A stretch of DNA of 18,576 nucleotides from 2-01-FULL-41-26 sp964587505 (lineage in GTDB: Bacteria; Patescibacteriota; Minisyncoccia; 2-02-FULL-40-12; GWA2-44-9): assembly GCA_964587505.1 (NCBI GenBank), contig CAZPLD010000013.1, positions 1 to 18,576 of the forward strand, in the 5' to 3' direction. The translations under genes were made by a program, and so were the position numbers. How positions within the stretch are numbered: position 1 is the first letter of the stretch; the number at the start of each line of letters is the position of its first letter. The notes under the pieces were generated by a model. That model made no database searches. It had not been told where the DNA came from and saw only the letters and a list, made by a program, of their open reading frames with translations. Shown in pieces: positions 4,937-12,094 of the stretch.

Positions 4937-5662
4937 GTGTTGGATTACGAGAAAAATAAGGCTCTTTTATATGTGTATTCGGGAGCCGGAGGTGTTGATG
5001 CCCAGGACTGGGCGTCAATGCTTGTGAGAATGTATCAGCGATATGCCCAGAATAAGGGCTGGGGATTTACAATCCTCAACCAATCATTTGGTGAACAAAA
5101 AGGCATCAAAAATGCTATTTGCGAGATAACCGGCGAGAACGTATACGATACTTTAAGGGGGGAGGCAGGTGTTCATCGCCTTGTGAGGATATCTCCTTTT
5201 TCAGCAAAAGGGTTGCGCCATACTTCATTTGCTTTAATTGAGATTTTGCCGGAGATAATAAGCAAAGATTTGAAAATTAACCCCAACGATCTAAGAATAG
5301 ACACTTTCCGCTCATCGGGTCCGGGAGGACAGAATGTGAACAAATTGGAGACCGCTGTCAGAATTACCCATATTCCCACTGGAATTGTGGTTGTTGTTCA
5401 ATCAGAGAGGTCTCAAGGCCAGAATAAAGAAAAAGCTATGCAGGTGCTTATTTCCCGCCTTGCCCAGAAAATGGAGGAAGCCAAGATAAAAGAACTTTCG
5501 GAATTGAAATCCGAAAGGCGCGAAATAGAATGGGGAAGCCAGATCAGGTCTTATGTTCTGAACCCATATCAGATGGTTAAAGACCATAGGACCGGGATTA
5601 AATCGTCCCAACCGGACAAGATTTTAGATGGCGATCTGGACAGGTTTGTTAAACAGAAATAA
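4937..5662 (+). CDS. prfB: Peptide chain release factor 2, lacking the N-terminal domain
   Basis: Class I release factor that hydrolyses peptidyl-tRNA at UAA/UGA. Two diagnostic motifs are present: SPF in VRISPFSAKGLRHTSFA (about residues 86-88), the RF2 stop-codon reader, and GPGGQ (about 128-132), the catalytic loop. Normal RF2 is about 330-365 aa; this is 241 aa and begins at domain 2 (YEKNKALLYVYSGAGGVDAQ), so domain 1 (about 100 residues) is absent. There is no room for it: ftsH diverges only about 115 bases upstream. I chose GTG 4937 because a TTGAAG-17-AATAAT promoter ends 7 bases before it; a TTG at 4901 is in frame but would be that promoter's -35 box. The GGQ context here has Pro where many RF2s have Ala. 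PrfH-like factors also lack domain 1, but the SPF motif argues for RF2. Confidence 0.88.
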   Translation: MLDYEKNKALLYVYSGAGGVDAQDWASMLVRMYQRYAQNKGWGFTILNQSFGEQKGIKNAICEITGENVYDTLRGEAGVHRLVRISPFSAKGLRHTSFALIEILPEIISKDLKINPNDLRIDTFRSSGPGGQNVNKLETAVRITHIPTGIVVVVQSERSQGQNKEKAMQVLISRLAQKMEEAKIKELSELKSERREIEWGSQIRSYVLNPYQMVKDHRTGIKSSQPDKILDGDLDRFVKQK

Positions 5663-5712
5663 AGAGACAGGCAATATAGTAGTTACCTTGCTGAATTACT
5701 TGTCTCTTTATT
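5661..5712 (+). terminator. Weak terminator or inverted repeat between prfB and ftsE
   Basis: AAAGAGACA (5661-5669) pairs with TGTCTCTTT (5701-5709), with an inner GCAA/TTGC (5671-5674, 5688-5691). It overlaps the prfB TAA. The loop is long and the T-run short, so termination may be partial. Confidence 0.45.
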
Positions 5713-5724
5713 GCTTTATTGCTC

Positions 5725-6414
5725 ATGATTGAGTTTAAAGACGTTACTACAATTTATGACGGCGACGAGAGTGTAGAAATATTGAACGGAGTAAATTTGC
5801 ATATTAAAGATGGAGAATTTGTCTCCATTATCGGTCCGGCCGGAGCCGGCAAATCAACCCTGCTCCGTCTTTTGACACGCGAGATACTGCCGTATAAGGG
5901 AGAGGTTGTTCTGGACAGTGTAAATCTTGCCGGAGTTCCTTCAAAAGCCATCCCTCTGCTCCGCAGGAAGATAGGGACCGTGTATCAGGATTTCAAGCTT
6001 CTTTCCACTAAAACCGCTTTCGAAAACGTGGCCTTTGCCATGGAGGTATGCGGAGCCGACAGGGGAGAGATAGAAAATGATGTTCCCAAGATATTGGGAA
6101 TAGTCGGTTTGAGCGACAAGCTCAAGAGTTTCCCTCATCAGTTATCAGGCGGAGAAAAACAGCGACTTGCGATTGCCAGAGCTTTGATACATCGGCCGAG
6201 AATTATATTAGCCGATGAGCCGACCGGAAATCTGGATTTGGTAAATAGTTATGACGTGGTAAAATTATTGATGAAGATAAATGAACTGGGCACGACCGTT
6301 ATTTTGGCTACTCACAATCGGGAAGTGGTCAATGCTATCGGGAAGCGTGTTATCAGTATAGAAAAAGGCAAGATAGTCCGTGACCAAGTCGAAAACGGTA
6401 AATACGTAATATAA
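5725..6414 (+). CDS. ftsE: Cell division ATP-binding protein FtsE
   Basis: The ABC-type ATPase partner of FtsX; together they control septal cell-wall hydrolases in other bacteria. Motifs by residue: Walker A GPAGAGKST (37-45), Q-loop Gln 88, signature LSGGE (140-144), Walker B IILADE (160-165) followed by PTGNLD, and H-loop His 197 (ATHN). Length is 229 aa, as usual for FtsE. The ATG at 5725 is used; an in-frame TTG 6 bases upstream adds nothing. No Shine-Dalgarno is visible. ftsX begins 2 bases after the stop, so the two are certainly co-transcribed. Confidence 0.95.
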   Translation: MIEFKDVTTIYDGDESVEILNGVNLHIKDGEFVSIIGPAGAGKSTLLRLLTREILPYKGEVVLDSVNLAGVPSKAIPLLRRKIGTVYQDFKLLSTKTAFENVAFAMEVCGADRGEIENDVPKILGIVGLSDKLKSFPHQLSGGEKQRLAIARALIHRPRIILADEPTGNLDLVNSYDVVKLLMKINELGTTVILATHNREVVNAIGKRVISIEKGKIVRDQVENGKYVI

Positions 6415-6416
6415 GC

Positions 6417-7334
6417 ATGGAAGATTTAAAAGCAACAACAAAAAGAGTTTTTAATGTAGGCTGGACCAATTTTAAGCGTAATTCTTATTTGAGCGTCGGC
6501 ACTACGGGGGTTATGGTCTTGGTCTTGTTTTTGTTTTCCGGATTGATGTCTTTGAATTACCTCGCATCGCAAATAGTATCCAGTTTGGAGGAAAAGGTTG
6601 ATGTTAGCGTGTATTTCAAAAATGATGCATCTGAAGAGGAAATAAGCAGAGTTAAAAGCGACCTTGAGTCGCTGGGTGCGGTCAAAAATGTCGAGTATGT
6701 TTCCAAGGACAAAGCGCTGGATGAATTCAAACAGAGGCATGCCGGCGATACCTTGGTTCAGGACTCTTTGGCGGAGCTAGACGAGAATCCATTGCAGGCA
6801 TCTTTAAATGTAAAAGCGGATGATTCTTCCCAATATGCTTTGATTGTTACTTTTCTTGAGGGAAACAAATTCAGGAGTTTGGTAGACAAGATAAATTTTT
6901 ATGAGAATGAGCAGGTTATTGCGAGAGTTCAGGCAATTTCGGGCGGACTTCAGAATTGGGGATTTTTGCTCACAATGGCTTTAGCGGCCATTGCTATTCT
7001 GGTAACTTTCAACACCATCCGTCTTACTATTTACAGCCAAAAGCAGGAGATAGAGATAATGCGTCTCGTCGGCGGTTCCAATTGGCATATCAAAGCACCG
7101 TATCTCGTTGAAGGGGGAATGTACGGGGCTTTAGCGGCGGCGGTTGTGGCGGTCATCTTTTATCCCGTGGCATACTTTATTTCGCCCAAAATCGAGACCC
7201 TGATGCCCGGTGTAAGCTTGATAGGATATTTCGCCTCCAACATCATTCAATTCATCTCACTCCTCTTCTTTATCGGAATTCTGCTTGGAGTGACCTCAAG
7301 TTTTGTGGCAATCCGGCGCTTTTTGAAGATATAG
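6417..7334 (+). CDS. ftsX: Cell division protein FtsX
   Basis: Four membrane segments (about residues 26-49, 181-201, 232-255, 275-300) with a large extracellular loop (50-175) between the first two, as in FtsX. The conserved cytoplasmic stretch IYSQKQEIEIMRLVGGSNWH and KAPYLVEG follows the second segment, the usual FtsX signature. The loop contains the VDVSVYFKNDASEEEI element common in Gram-positive-like FtsX. Length is 305 aa, normal. The start lies 2 bases after the ftsE stop with no ribosome site, suggesting coupled translation. A terminator follows at 7355. Confidence 0.95.
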   Translation: MEDLKATTKRVFNVGWTNFKRNSYLSVGTTGVMVLVLFLFSGLMSLNYLASQIVSSLEEKVDVSVYFKNDASEEEISRVKSDLESLGAVKNVEYVSKDKALDEFKQRHAGDTLVQDSLAELDENPLQASLNVKADDSSQYALIVTFLEGNKFRSLVDKINFYENEQVIARVQAISGGLQNWGFLLTMALAAIAILVTFNTIRLTIYSQKQEIEIMRLVGGSNWHIKAPYLVEGGMYGALAAAVVAVIFYPVAYFISPKIETLMPGVSLIGYFASNIIQFISLLFFIGILLGVTSSFVAIRRFLKI

Positions 7335-7354
7335 GCTTTATTTTAGAACAAATC

Positions 7355-7379
7355 AAACCGTTGAAAAGATGGTTTTTTT
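7355..7379 (+). terminator. Terminator after ftsX
   Basis: AAACC (7355-7359) with GGTTT (7371-7375), loop of 11, seven Ts in total to 7379. The stem is short but the T-run good; it separates ftsEX from tRNA-Gln. Confidence 0.6.
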
Positions 7380-7410
7380 GTTGTAAAATATAAAAGCTTA
7401 ATGTAGTTAT

Positions 7411-7486
7411 TGCCGGGTGGTGTAATTGGTAACACGCATGGCTCTGGACCATGAGACTCTAGGTTCAACCCCTAGCCCGGCAGCCA
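7411..7486 (+). tRNA. tRNA-Gln (anticodon CTG), CCA encoded
   Basis: Acceptor TGCCGGG pairs with CCCGGCA, including the U1-A72 pair typical of tRNA-Gln; discriminator G, then CCA (7484-7486). Anticodon stem CATGG/CCATG with loop CTCTGGA, anticodon CTG (reads CAG); T-arm CTAGG-TTCAACC-CCTAG. The final A of CCA is also the A of the next gene's ATG. A TATAAA-like box (about 7390) may be its -10. Confidence 0.95.
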
Positions 7487-8019
7487 TGATAAAAGTAATT
7501 ATTTTTGATTTAGGGGGCCCGATCGTAGATTGGGAAGAGGGTATGAATGCGGTTTACCGTAAACATGAAGATCATCGCAATTTGGAACGTGATACATTGC
7601 GTAATTTGTTCCAACAATATATAGATGGTGGACTTGTGGGCAATTTTCATTCCATTGCTCATTTTTTTGATAAAACCAGACCGACTATCGATATGACAAT
7701 TGAAGAGCTTAAAAAGAAATATAAAATAGCTCTTCTTTCCAACTTCAGCAATGGCTTGGAGAATTTTTTACAGGAGGTATTCAAAATCTATCATCTTTTT
7801 GATTTGGTGGTCAGTTCATACAATGTGAAAATGAAAAAGCCCGACCGCCGTATATATGAGCATACGATTGAGAAATTGGGAATACTACCGGAAGAAGCCG
7901 TGTTCATAGATAATCTTGAGGAAAATGTTAAAGGCGCCGAAGCCGTTGGTATTAAAGGTATCATTTTTAAGGATGTTGAACAGTGTAGGTTTGATCTCAA
8001 TAAGTTTCTTTCAAAATGA
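7486..8019 (+). CDS. HAD superfamily hydrolase-like protein
   Basis: A 177-aa HAD fold protein. Motif I is FDLGGPIVDW with nucleophile Asp 8; the usual second Asp at +2 is Gly 10. Motif II is LLSNFSNG (Ser 85), motif III MKKPDRRIY (Lys 118), motif IV VFIDNLEEN (Asp 142, then Asn). The set matches the DLGG/DLGN-type subfamily IA proteins. The cap (about residues 18-75) is short. Substrate unknown; weak or unusual phosphatase activity is possible given the missing general acid. ATG 7486 is the only start that puts the motif I strand at the N-terminus as in relatives, yet it overlaps the tRNA-Gln CCA. Upstream in-frame codons lie inside the tRNA. The stop overlaps the next start (ATGA). Confidence 0.85.
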   Translation: MIKVIIFDLGGPIVDWEEGMNAVYRKHEDHRNLERDTLRNLFQQYIDGGLVGNFHSIAHFFDKTRPTIDMTIEELKKKYKIALLSNFSNGLENFLQEVFKIYHLFDLVVSSYNVKMKKPDRRIYEHTIEKLGILPEEAVFIDNLEENVKGAEAVGIKGIIFKDVEQCRFDLNKFLSK

Positions 8020-8270
8020 AAAAACTTAAAATTTTTCTTTATCATTTACTGGTCTTTATTCTCGGTTCCGTCGGTATCGTTATCTACGTTTTTAATCGCT
8101 TGGCTTCTCCTTCAAGCAATGCGGGGTTAGGCGGTCTAATTGTCATGCCGGCAATAACCCTCATTTATATAGTTATTTTCGGGGTTTTCTGCGTTATTTC
8201 GCTAATTATCTGGCTTTTGGTTGCTTATTTCCGGAACCGGAACAATAGGAAAACTAAGTCCCTAAAGTAA
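8016..8270 (+). CDS. Small membrane protein (84 aa)
   Basis: Not recognised. Two membrane segments (about residues 5-27 and 40-71) separated by a short Ser/Gly-rich loop, and a basic tail (RNRNNRKTKSLK) that should face the cytoplasm. It overlaps the HAD stop by four bases (ATGA) and ends 2 bases before the next gene, so the three form one transcription unit. Confidence 0.75.
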   Translation: MKKLKIFLYHLLVFILGSVGIVIYVFNRLASPSSNAGLGGLIVMPAITLIYIVIFGVFCVISLIIWLLVAYFRNRNNRKTKSLK

Positions 8271-8272
8271 TT

Positions 8273-8707
8273 ATGTGGATAATATTTGCAATTAGTGCTT
8301 CAGCCGTGTGGGGTATAACATATGTTCTGGGCGAACAGATATATAAAAAAATATCTGTTATTACCTCACTCTCATTGGCGACGCTCTTAAGCGGATTCGT
8401 AATGCTCATCGTTGCTTATCTGGCTGGCTACTTAAAAAAAGATATTATAACCCTAACCACAGATAAAAGAATCTTAGGCTTATCTATTGCCGAAGCGGTG
8501 TGTTTAATGATTGCCGAACTGCTTATTGGTTTTTCTATAACAAATAAAAATGCGACTCTGTCCGGCTTAATTGAAATTTCCTATCCCATTTTTATTGCTA
8601 TTTTTGCCTTCTTGCTATTTAAAGAAAATCAAATTAACCTGGCCACCACAGTAGGAGGAATAATAATTTTTTCTGGTATATTTATAATTTATTATTTTAA
8701 TTCTTAA
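8273..8707 (+). CDS. EamA/DMT-type single-domain membrane transporter
   Basis: A 144-aa protein of about five hydrophobic helices. It begins MWIIFAISASAVWGITYVLGEQ, as DMT proteins do. It ends with a helix pair matching the EamA half-repeat: ATLSGLIEISYPIFIAIFAF, LLFKENQ, then GGIIIFSGIFIIYYF. Typical DMT exporters have two EamA repeats (about 300 aa); single-repeat forms work as dimers, like SMR proteins. Substrate unknown. Last gene of the HAD transcription unit; no clear terminator follows in the 234-base gap. Confidence 0.75.
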   Translation: MWIIFAISASAVWGITYVLGEQIYKKISVITSLSLATLLSGFVMLIVAYLAGYLKKDIITLTTDKRILGLSIAEAVCLMIAELLIGFSITNKNATLSGLIEISYPIFIAIFAFLLFKENQINLATTVGGIIIFSGIFIIYYFNS

Positions 8708-8914
8708 TCTGCTTAGAGTCTGCTATTGTGGCATATTTAACATTAAAATCGTACCCCAAAATGGTTAAAAATATCTCAATTAGAGTATAAATTTAAGGGC
8801 TATTTTTCGGACTATTTCCAAAATAGGGTAGACAAGGCCTAAAAACAGGGGATTCAGGCAAAACTTCAAATAATGGCTGTGGATAAGGGTATTTTCAAGG
8901 TCTATCGAACTATG

Positions 8915-8926
8915 CTAATGTATTAG
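8915..8926. promoter_or_regulatory. Palindrome CTAATGTATTAG upstream of the HTH gene
   Basis: CTAAT-GT-ATTAG lies 15 bases before the ATG of the HTH protein and could be an autoregulatory operator. The rest of 8708-8941 has only a small hairpin CTATTT-CCA-AAATAG near 8813 and no gene. Confidence 0.35.
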
Positions 8927-8941
8927 TAATAAACAAGTAGC

Positions 8942-9655
8942 ATGGTTCATATCAAAAAAAGCAATTCCAAAGATTTCGCAATTGAGCTTCGAAAAGGGGG
9001 ATATTCTTATTCAGAAATCAAGAAATTTTGTCCTGTTCCGAAATCTACCCTTTCTTACTGGTTCCGGGACATAAAATTGTCGGAACCGCAGCTGGTAAGG
9101 TTGAAGAAAAAACGGATCGAGGCGGCTCAAAAAGGTTCCAAAGCAAAAATTTTAAAAACTTCAAAAGCAGTTGAAGAAATCCAACGAACATCTGCGAGAG
9201 ATATCGGTAAAATTTCCAAAAGAGAATTATGGCTGATGGGCGTTGTACTATATTGGAGAGAAAGATTATTGAACAAGAACGACAGCGATTTAAAAAAAGG
9301 AATCCGGTTCACAAGTTCTGATCCGCACATCATAAAATTATTTTTAAAATGGCTTACGGATGTGGGGGGAATCAAGAACGAAGAAATTAATTTCGACATT
9401 TTTATACCGGAGGATAAAAAACATTCGCTTAATGAATTTGTTAACTACTGGACTGATGTTACCGGTTTTACGAAAGGCAATTTTTCACGCTATTATTTAC
9501 AGAAAGTTAAGGCAAAAAAACCCAAAAGAAACAGCAAAAGATCTAACTATGGATTATTGAGAATTAGAGTTAAAGCAAGCTCTATGTTGGCTCGGCAGAT
9601 CTCCGGTTGGGTCAACGGAGTCCTAAAATTCTATGGAGACGACATAGATTATTAA
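8942..9655 (+). CDS. HTH protein with LAGLIDADG-like C-terminal domain
   Basis: 237 aa. Residues 10-45 (DFAIELRKGGYSYSEIKKF, then PKSTLSYWFRDI) form a helix-turn-helix of the resolvase or homeodomain-like kind. After a basic linker, residues 94-225 contain LMGVVLYWRER, IRFTSSDPHIIKLFLKWL, a TDVTGF segment and LRIRVKASSMLARQISGWV. From memory, a related family in CPR bacteria and archaea reads G.ALYWAEG..K...V.FSNSDP..I..F..FL, thought to derive from LAGLIDADG endonucleases. Here the acidic AEG is RER, so nuclease activity is doubtful; a DNA-binding regulator or a decayed homing endonuclease is likely. Stand-alone gene with no ribosome site. Confidence 0.6.
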   Translation: MVHIKKSNSKDFAIELRKGGYSYSEIKKFCPVPKSTLSYWFRDIKLSEPQLVRLKKKRIEAAQKGSKAKILKTSKAVEEIQRTSARDIGKISKRELWLMGVVLYWRERLLNKNDSDLKKGIRFTSSDPHIIKLFLKWLTDVGGIKNEEINFDIFIPEDKKHSLNEFVNYWTDVTGFTKGNFSRYYLQKVKAKKPKRNSKRSNYGLLRIRVKASSMLARQISGWVNGVLKFYGDDIDY

Positions 9656-9752
9656 ACAATTATAAACATTTATAAATTACTTTGATAAAGCTTAACTACC
9701 CCCAAGTTAAAGGATAATAAATGATGAATTCTAAAAAGTAGATTTAAACTAT

Positions 9753-9781
9753 TTGAAATGATATTTCGTTTATGGTACACT
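9753..9781 (+). promoter_or_regulatory. Leaderless promoter of lemA
   Basis: TTGAAA (9753-9758), 17 bases, extended TGG-TACACT (9773-9781), then 7 bases to ATG 9789. The upstream 9656-9752 gap holds a small hairpin TTAACT/AGTTAA (9692-9710) and nothing else. Confidence 0.7.
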
Positions 9782-9788
9782 ATGTAGT

Positions 9789-10343
9789 ATGAATAAATAT
9801 ACATGGGCAGTTTTGGGAATAATAGTGGTCGTAGTTTTGTATTCGTGGTCTCTGTATAATAGTTTGGTTAAAGCAAATGAAAATATTACCGGCCAATGGG
9901 CTCAAGTTGAGACCCAATACCAAAGACGGTTTGATTTGATACCAAACCTGGTTAATTCAGTGAAAGGCATTATGGTTCAGGAACAAAAGGTGTTCGGCGA
10001 TCTGGCCGAAGCCAGAACCCGTTATGCTGGAGCCGCTAATGTGGATGATAAGGTCAAAGCCGCAAATGATATAGAAAATTCTCTCGGCAGATTGCTTGTT
10101 GTTATGGAAAACTATCCCCAGCTTCGTTCTTCGGAAACTGTTCTGACTTTGATGGCCCAGCTTGAAGGCACGGAAAACCGGATAGGCGTGGAAAGAAGCA
10201 GGTTCAATGACACGGTAAGAACTTTCAACACAAAAATAAAAAGATTTCCGGCGAATGTTTTTGCCCGTCTCTACGGATTTAGCGAAAAGGCCTATTTTGA
10301 ATCTCAACCCGAAGCTGAGAAAGTTCCAGGAGTTAACCTTTAA
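9789..10343 (+). CDS. lemA: LemA family protein
   Basis: 184 aa with one N-terminal membrane segment (about residues 7-23) and a helical domain. The family motifs are present in order: VETQYQRRFDLIPNLVNSVK, ENYPQLRSSETVLTLMAQLE, GTENRI, and FNTKIKRFPANVFARLYGF. LemA proteins are membrane-anchored helical bundles of uncertain role, often paired with TPM-domain or M48 proteins; here the next gene is TPM. The start follows the -10 box by 7 bases, so the mRNA is probably leaderless. Confidence 0.93.
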   Translation: MNKYTWAVLGIIVVVVLYSWSLYNSLVKANENITGQWAQVETQYQRRFDLIPNLVNSVKGIMVQEQKVFGDLAEARTRYAGAANVDDKVKAANDIENSLGRLLVVMENYPQLRSSETVLTLMAQLEGTENRIGVERSRFNDTVRTFNTKIKRFPANVFARLYGFSEKAYFESQPEAEKVPGVNL

Positions 10344-10360
10344 CTCGTCTCAAATTCTTT

Positions 10361-11239
10361 ATGACCCGGATGCTTAAAATACTAAGCGTTGTGTTTCTCT
10401 TGATTCCGTTTGTTGTCTTGGCTTATCAGAATCCCGGCAACCCAACCAGTTTCGTGAATGATTTTGCGGGAATACTTACGGCAGAGCAGAAGCAATCATT
10501 GGAAACCAAAATCAGCGGTTTCGAAAAAGATACCAGCAACGAGTTGTCGGTAGTTACAGTCCCTAATCTCGGCGGAGACACAATTGAAAATTTTGCGGTA
10601 AAGCTTTTTGAGGACTGGAAAATCGGTAAAAATAAAAAAGACAACGGTGTTTTGCTTTTAATTGCCCGCGACGACCGCCAGATGAGGATAGAGGTCGGAT
10701 ACGGCTTAGAAGGAGCTCTGACCGATGCCCAGAGTTTTTGGATAATACAAAATGTTTTAAAACCGGCTTTTCAAAAAGGAGATTACTACGGAGGAATCAA
10801 CGGCGGAGTGGACAGTATCATTTCAATAACAAAAGGAGAGTTTAAGCCGGATATAAACTCAACCGGCAATGGCGGGATGAACATTGACTCTGTTTTCCTC
10901 ATGCTTTGGGTGTCGTGGATATTTTTTGTGTGGATGGGAAGTGTCTTGGCCCGTTCCAAATCTTGGTGGGGCGGGGGAATTGTCGGCGGAGTAATTGCTT
11001 TTATCGTCGGTCTCGGATTTACTTTAATTTCCGGTTTTGTTTCAGCTTTAGTTTTGATACCTTTGGGTCTTTGGTTTGATCATTTTGTTTCAAGAAGATA
11101 CACCATTGCTAAAGAAACAGGCCAGCTATTACCTTGGTGGATAGGAGGCCGTAGGGGCGGTTCAGGATTTGGCGGAGGGGGATTTGGCGGTTTCGGCGGC
11201 GGCCATTCCGGCGGCGGCGGTTCCTCGGGAAGCTGGTAA
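10361..11239 (+). CDS. TPM domain protein, exported and membrane-anchored
   Basis: 292 aa. Signal peptide (about residues 1-21, cut after VLA), TPM fold at about 28-155 (PTSFVNDFAGILTAEQKQSL, NELSVVTVPNLGGDTIE, NGVLLLIARDDRQMRIEVGY, DAQSFWII), two hydrophobic stretches (about 178-197, 205-240), then a Gly/Ser-rich tail (GGGGFGGFGGGHSGGGGSSG). This is the YgcG-like layout. TPM proteins have been linked to photosystem II repair in plants and to acid phosphatase-like activity; the bacterial role is unclear. It lies 17 bases after lemA and is surely in the same operon. A second in-frame ATG at 10370 is possible. Confidence 0.9.
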   Translation: MTRMLKILSVVFLLIPFVVLAYQNPGNPTSFVNDFAGILTAEQKQSLETKISGFEKDTSNELSVVTVPNLGGDTIENFAVKLFEDWKIGKNKKDNGVLLLIARDDRQMRIEVGYGLEGALTDAQSFWIIQNVLKPAFQKGDYYGGINGGVDSIISITKGEFKPDINSTGNGGMNIDSVFLMLWVSWIFFVWMGSVLARSKSWWGGGIVGGVIAFIVGLGFTLISGFVSALVLIPLGLWFDHFVSRRYTIAKETGQLLPWWIGGRRGGSGFGGGGFGGFGGGHSGGGGSSGSW

Positions 11240-11249
11240 TTACGTCTTG

Positions 11250-11278
11250 TTGACAGATAAGTTAAAGTAATGTAGTAT
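11250..11278 (+). promoter_or_regulatory. Promoter TTGACA-17-TAGTAT for the coiled-coil gene
   Basis: TTGACA (11250-11255) and TAGTAT (11273-11278) with a 17-base spacer. Unlike most promoters here it gives a real leader of about 55 bases. Confidence 0.75.
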
Positions 11279-11315
11279 TACCCTTGTCTTAAGTGGGTAC
11301 CGATATTCTGTCGGT
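11279..11315 (+). promoter_or_regulatory. Two abutting 5'-leader hairpins
   Basis: TACCC/GGGTA (11279-11283, 11295-11299) directly followed by ACCGA/TCGGT (11299-11303, 11311-11315). They sit between the promoter and the ribosome site AAGGGGAGG, and the second abuts an alternative ATG at 11316. Confidence 0.45.
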
Positions 11316-11339
11316 ATGCCAAAGGGGAGGCAAAGTTCC

Positions 11340-12020
11340 ATGACAACTGTAGCGGTTACACACAGCACCACAAATGGGCAAAAAGTTGCACACCGAAAGA
11401 CAAAGTTACATTCGGTCGCGTGGCTTGAACGTGAGTTGTCCGAAGCGAGAAAGGATTTGGGTCTTGCCGGTGAGCGGCTCGATGCGACACGTATCGAACT
11501 CTCTGAAGTGAAAGATGCTCGCGACGCTCAAATTCAGGGTCTGCAAGAACTGGTGGTTCGGCGAGATGACGCGTTGACACAGAAGAACGACGCGCTGACC
11601 CGGGCGCTCAATGAGCGTGATGACGCTAGAAGTGAGCGCGACGAGTATTTTCGTGCGATAACCGAGGCAAGAAAGGATCTTCGGCGCGTTCAGGAAGCTC
11701 TCACGGACCTCATCAAAGAGAACCGTGACAACTTCAACAAGGCACGCCGTAAGGGCGATATCGCAGCGGTTCTTGCCTCTTGCCTAATTTCAGCAACTGG
11801 CGAAGCGCCAGCTGAAACTCTTCTTAGATTCTCCGATGCTGCTGAACAGATGGATGTTTCTTCGGACATCATTGAAGATATCGGAGTTGCTCTTAAGCGG
11901 GGTTACAATGCACAGGTCAAGCAGATCATCGATGCCACTAGTGCGGCAATGGAAACTTCTCAACCAAACATTGGCGATGAATTCAGTGAGGAGTTCCTCG
12001 AAAACTGGTCGGGGTACTAA
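11340..12020 (+). CDS. Cytoplasmic coiled-coil protein, unknown function (226 aa)
   Basis: Not recognised. No signal peptide or membrane segment. Residues about 25-130 are strongly charged and heptad-like (SEARKDLGLAGERLDATRIE and RDDALTQKNDALTRALNERD), a long coiled coil. The C-terminal 90 residues are more globular and end in an acidic tail (GDEFSEEFLENWSGY). ATG 11340 is chosen over in-frame ATG 11316 because AAGGGGAGG lies 9 bases before it. Base composition is clearly GC-richer than the neighbours and codon choice differs (many CGT, GCG, GAC), as in 467-670 and 15205-15414; these may share an origin by transfer. It has its own promoter, leader hairpins and strong terminator, so it is an independent cassette. 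Confidence 0.8.
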   Translation: MTTVAVTHSTTNGQKVAHRKTKLHSVAWLERELSEARKDLGLAGERLDATRIELSEVKDARDAQIQGLQELVVRRDDALTQKNDALTRALNERDDARSERDEYFRAITEARKDLRRVQEALTDLIKENRDNFNKARRKGDIAAVLASCLISATGEAPAETLLRFSDAAEQMDVSSDIIEDIGVALKRGYNAQVKQIIDATSAAMETSQPNIGDEFSEEFLENWSGY

Positions 12021-12039
12021 TAATTAATCTTTTTTCAGA

Positions 12040-12066
12040 GCCTTGCGCAATGCGCAAGGCGTTTTT
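12040..12066 (+). terminator. Strong terminator after the coiled-coil gene
   Basis: GCCTTGCGC (12040-12048), loop AAT, GCGCAAGGC (12052-12060), then G and TTTTT. Confidence 0.9.
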
Positions 12067-12071
12067 ATATC

Positions 12072-12094
12072 AAAAAACGGTCATCGTGACCGTT
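12072..12094 (-). terminator. Terminator of the CYTH gene, overlapping its stop
   Basis: On the minus strand AACGGTCA, loop CGA, TGACCGTT, then TTTT. The TGA stop (12083-12081) begins the second arm. It faces the plus-strand terminator 6 bases away. Confidence 0.85.
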
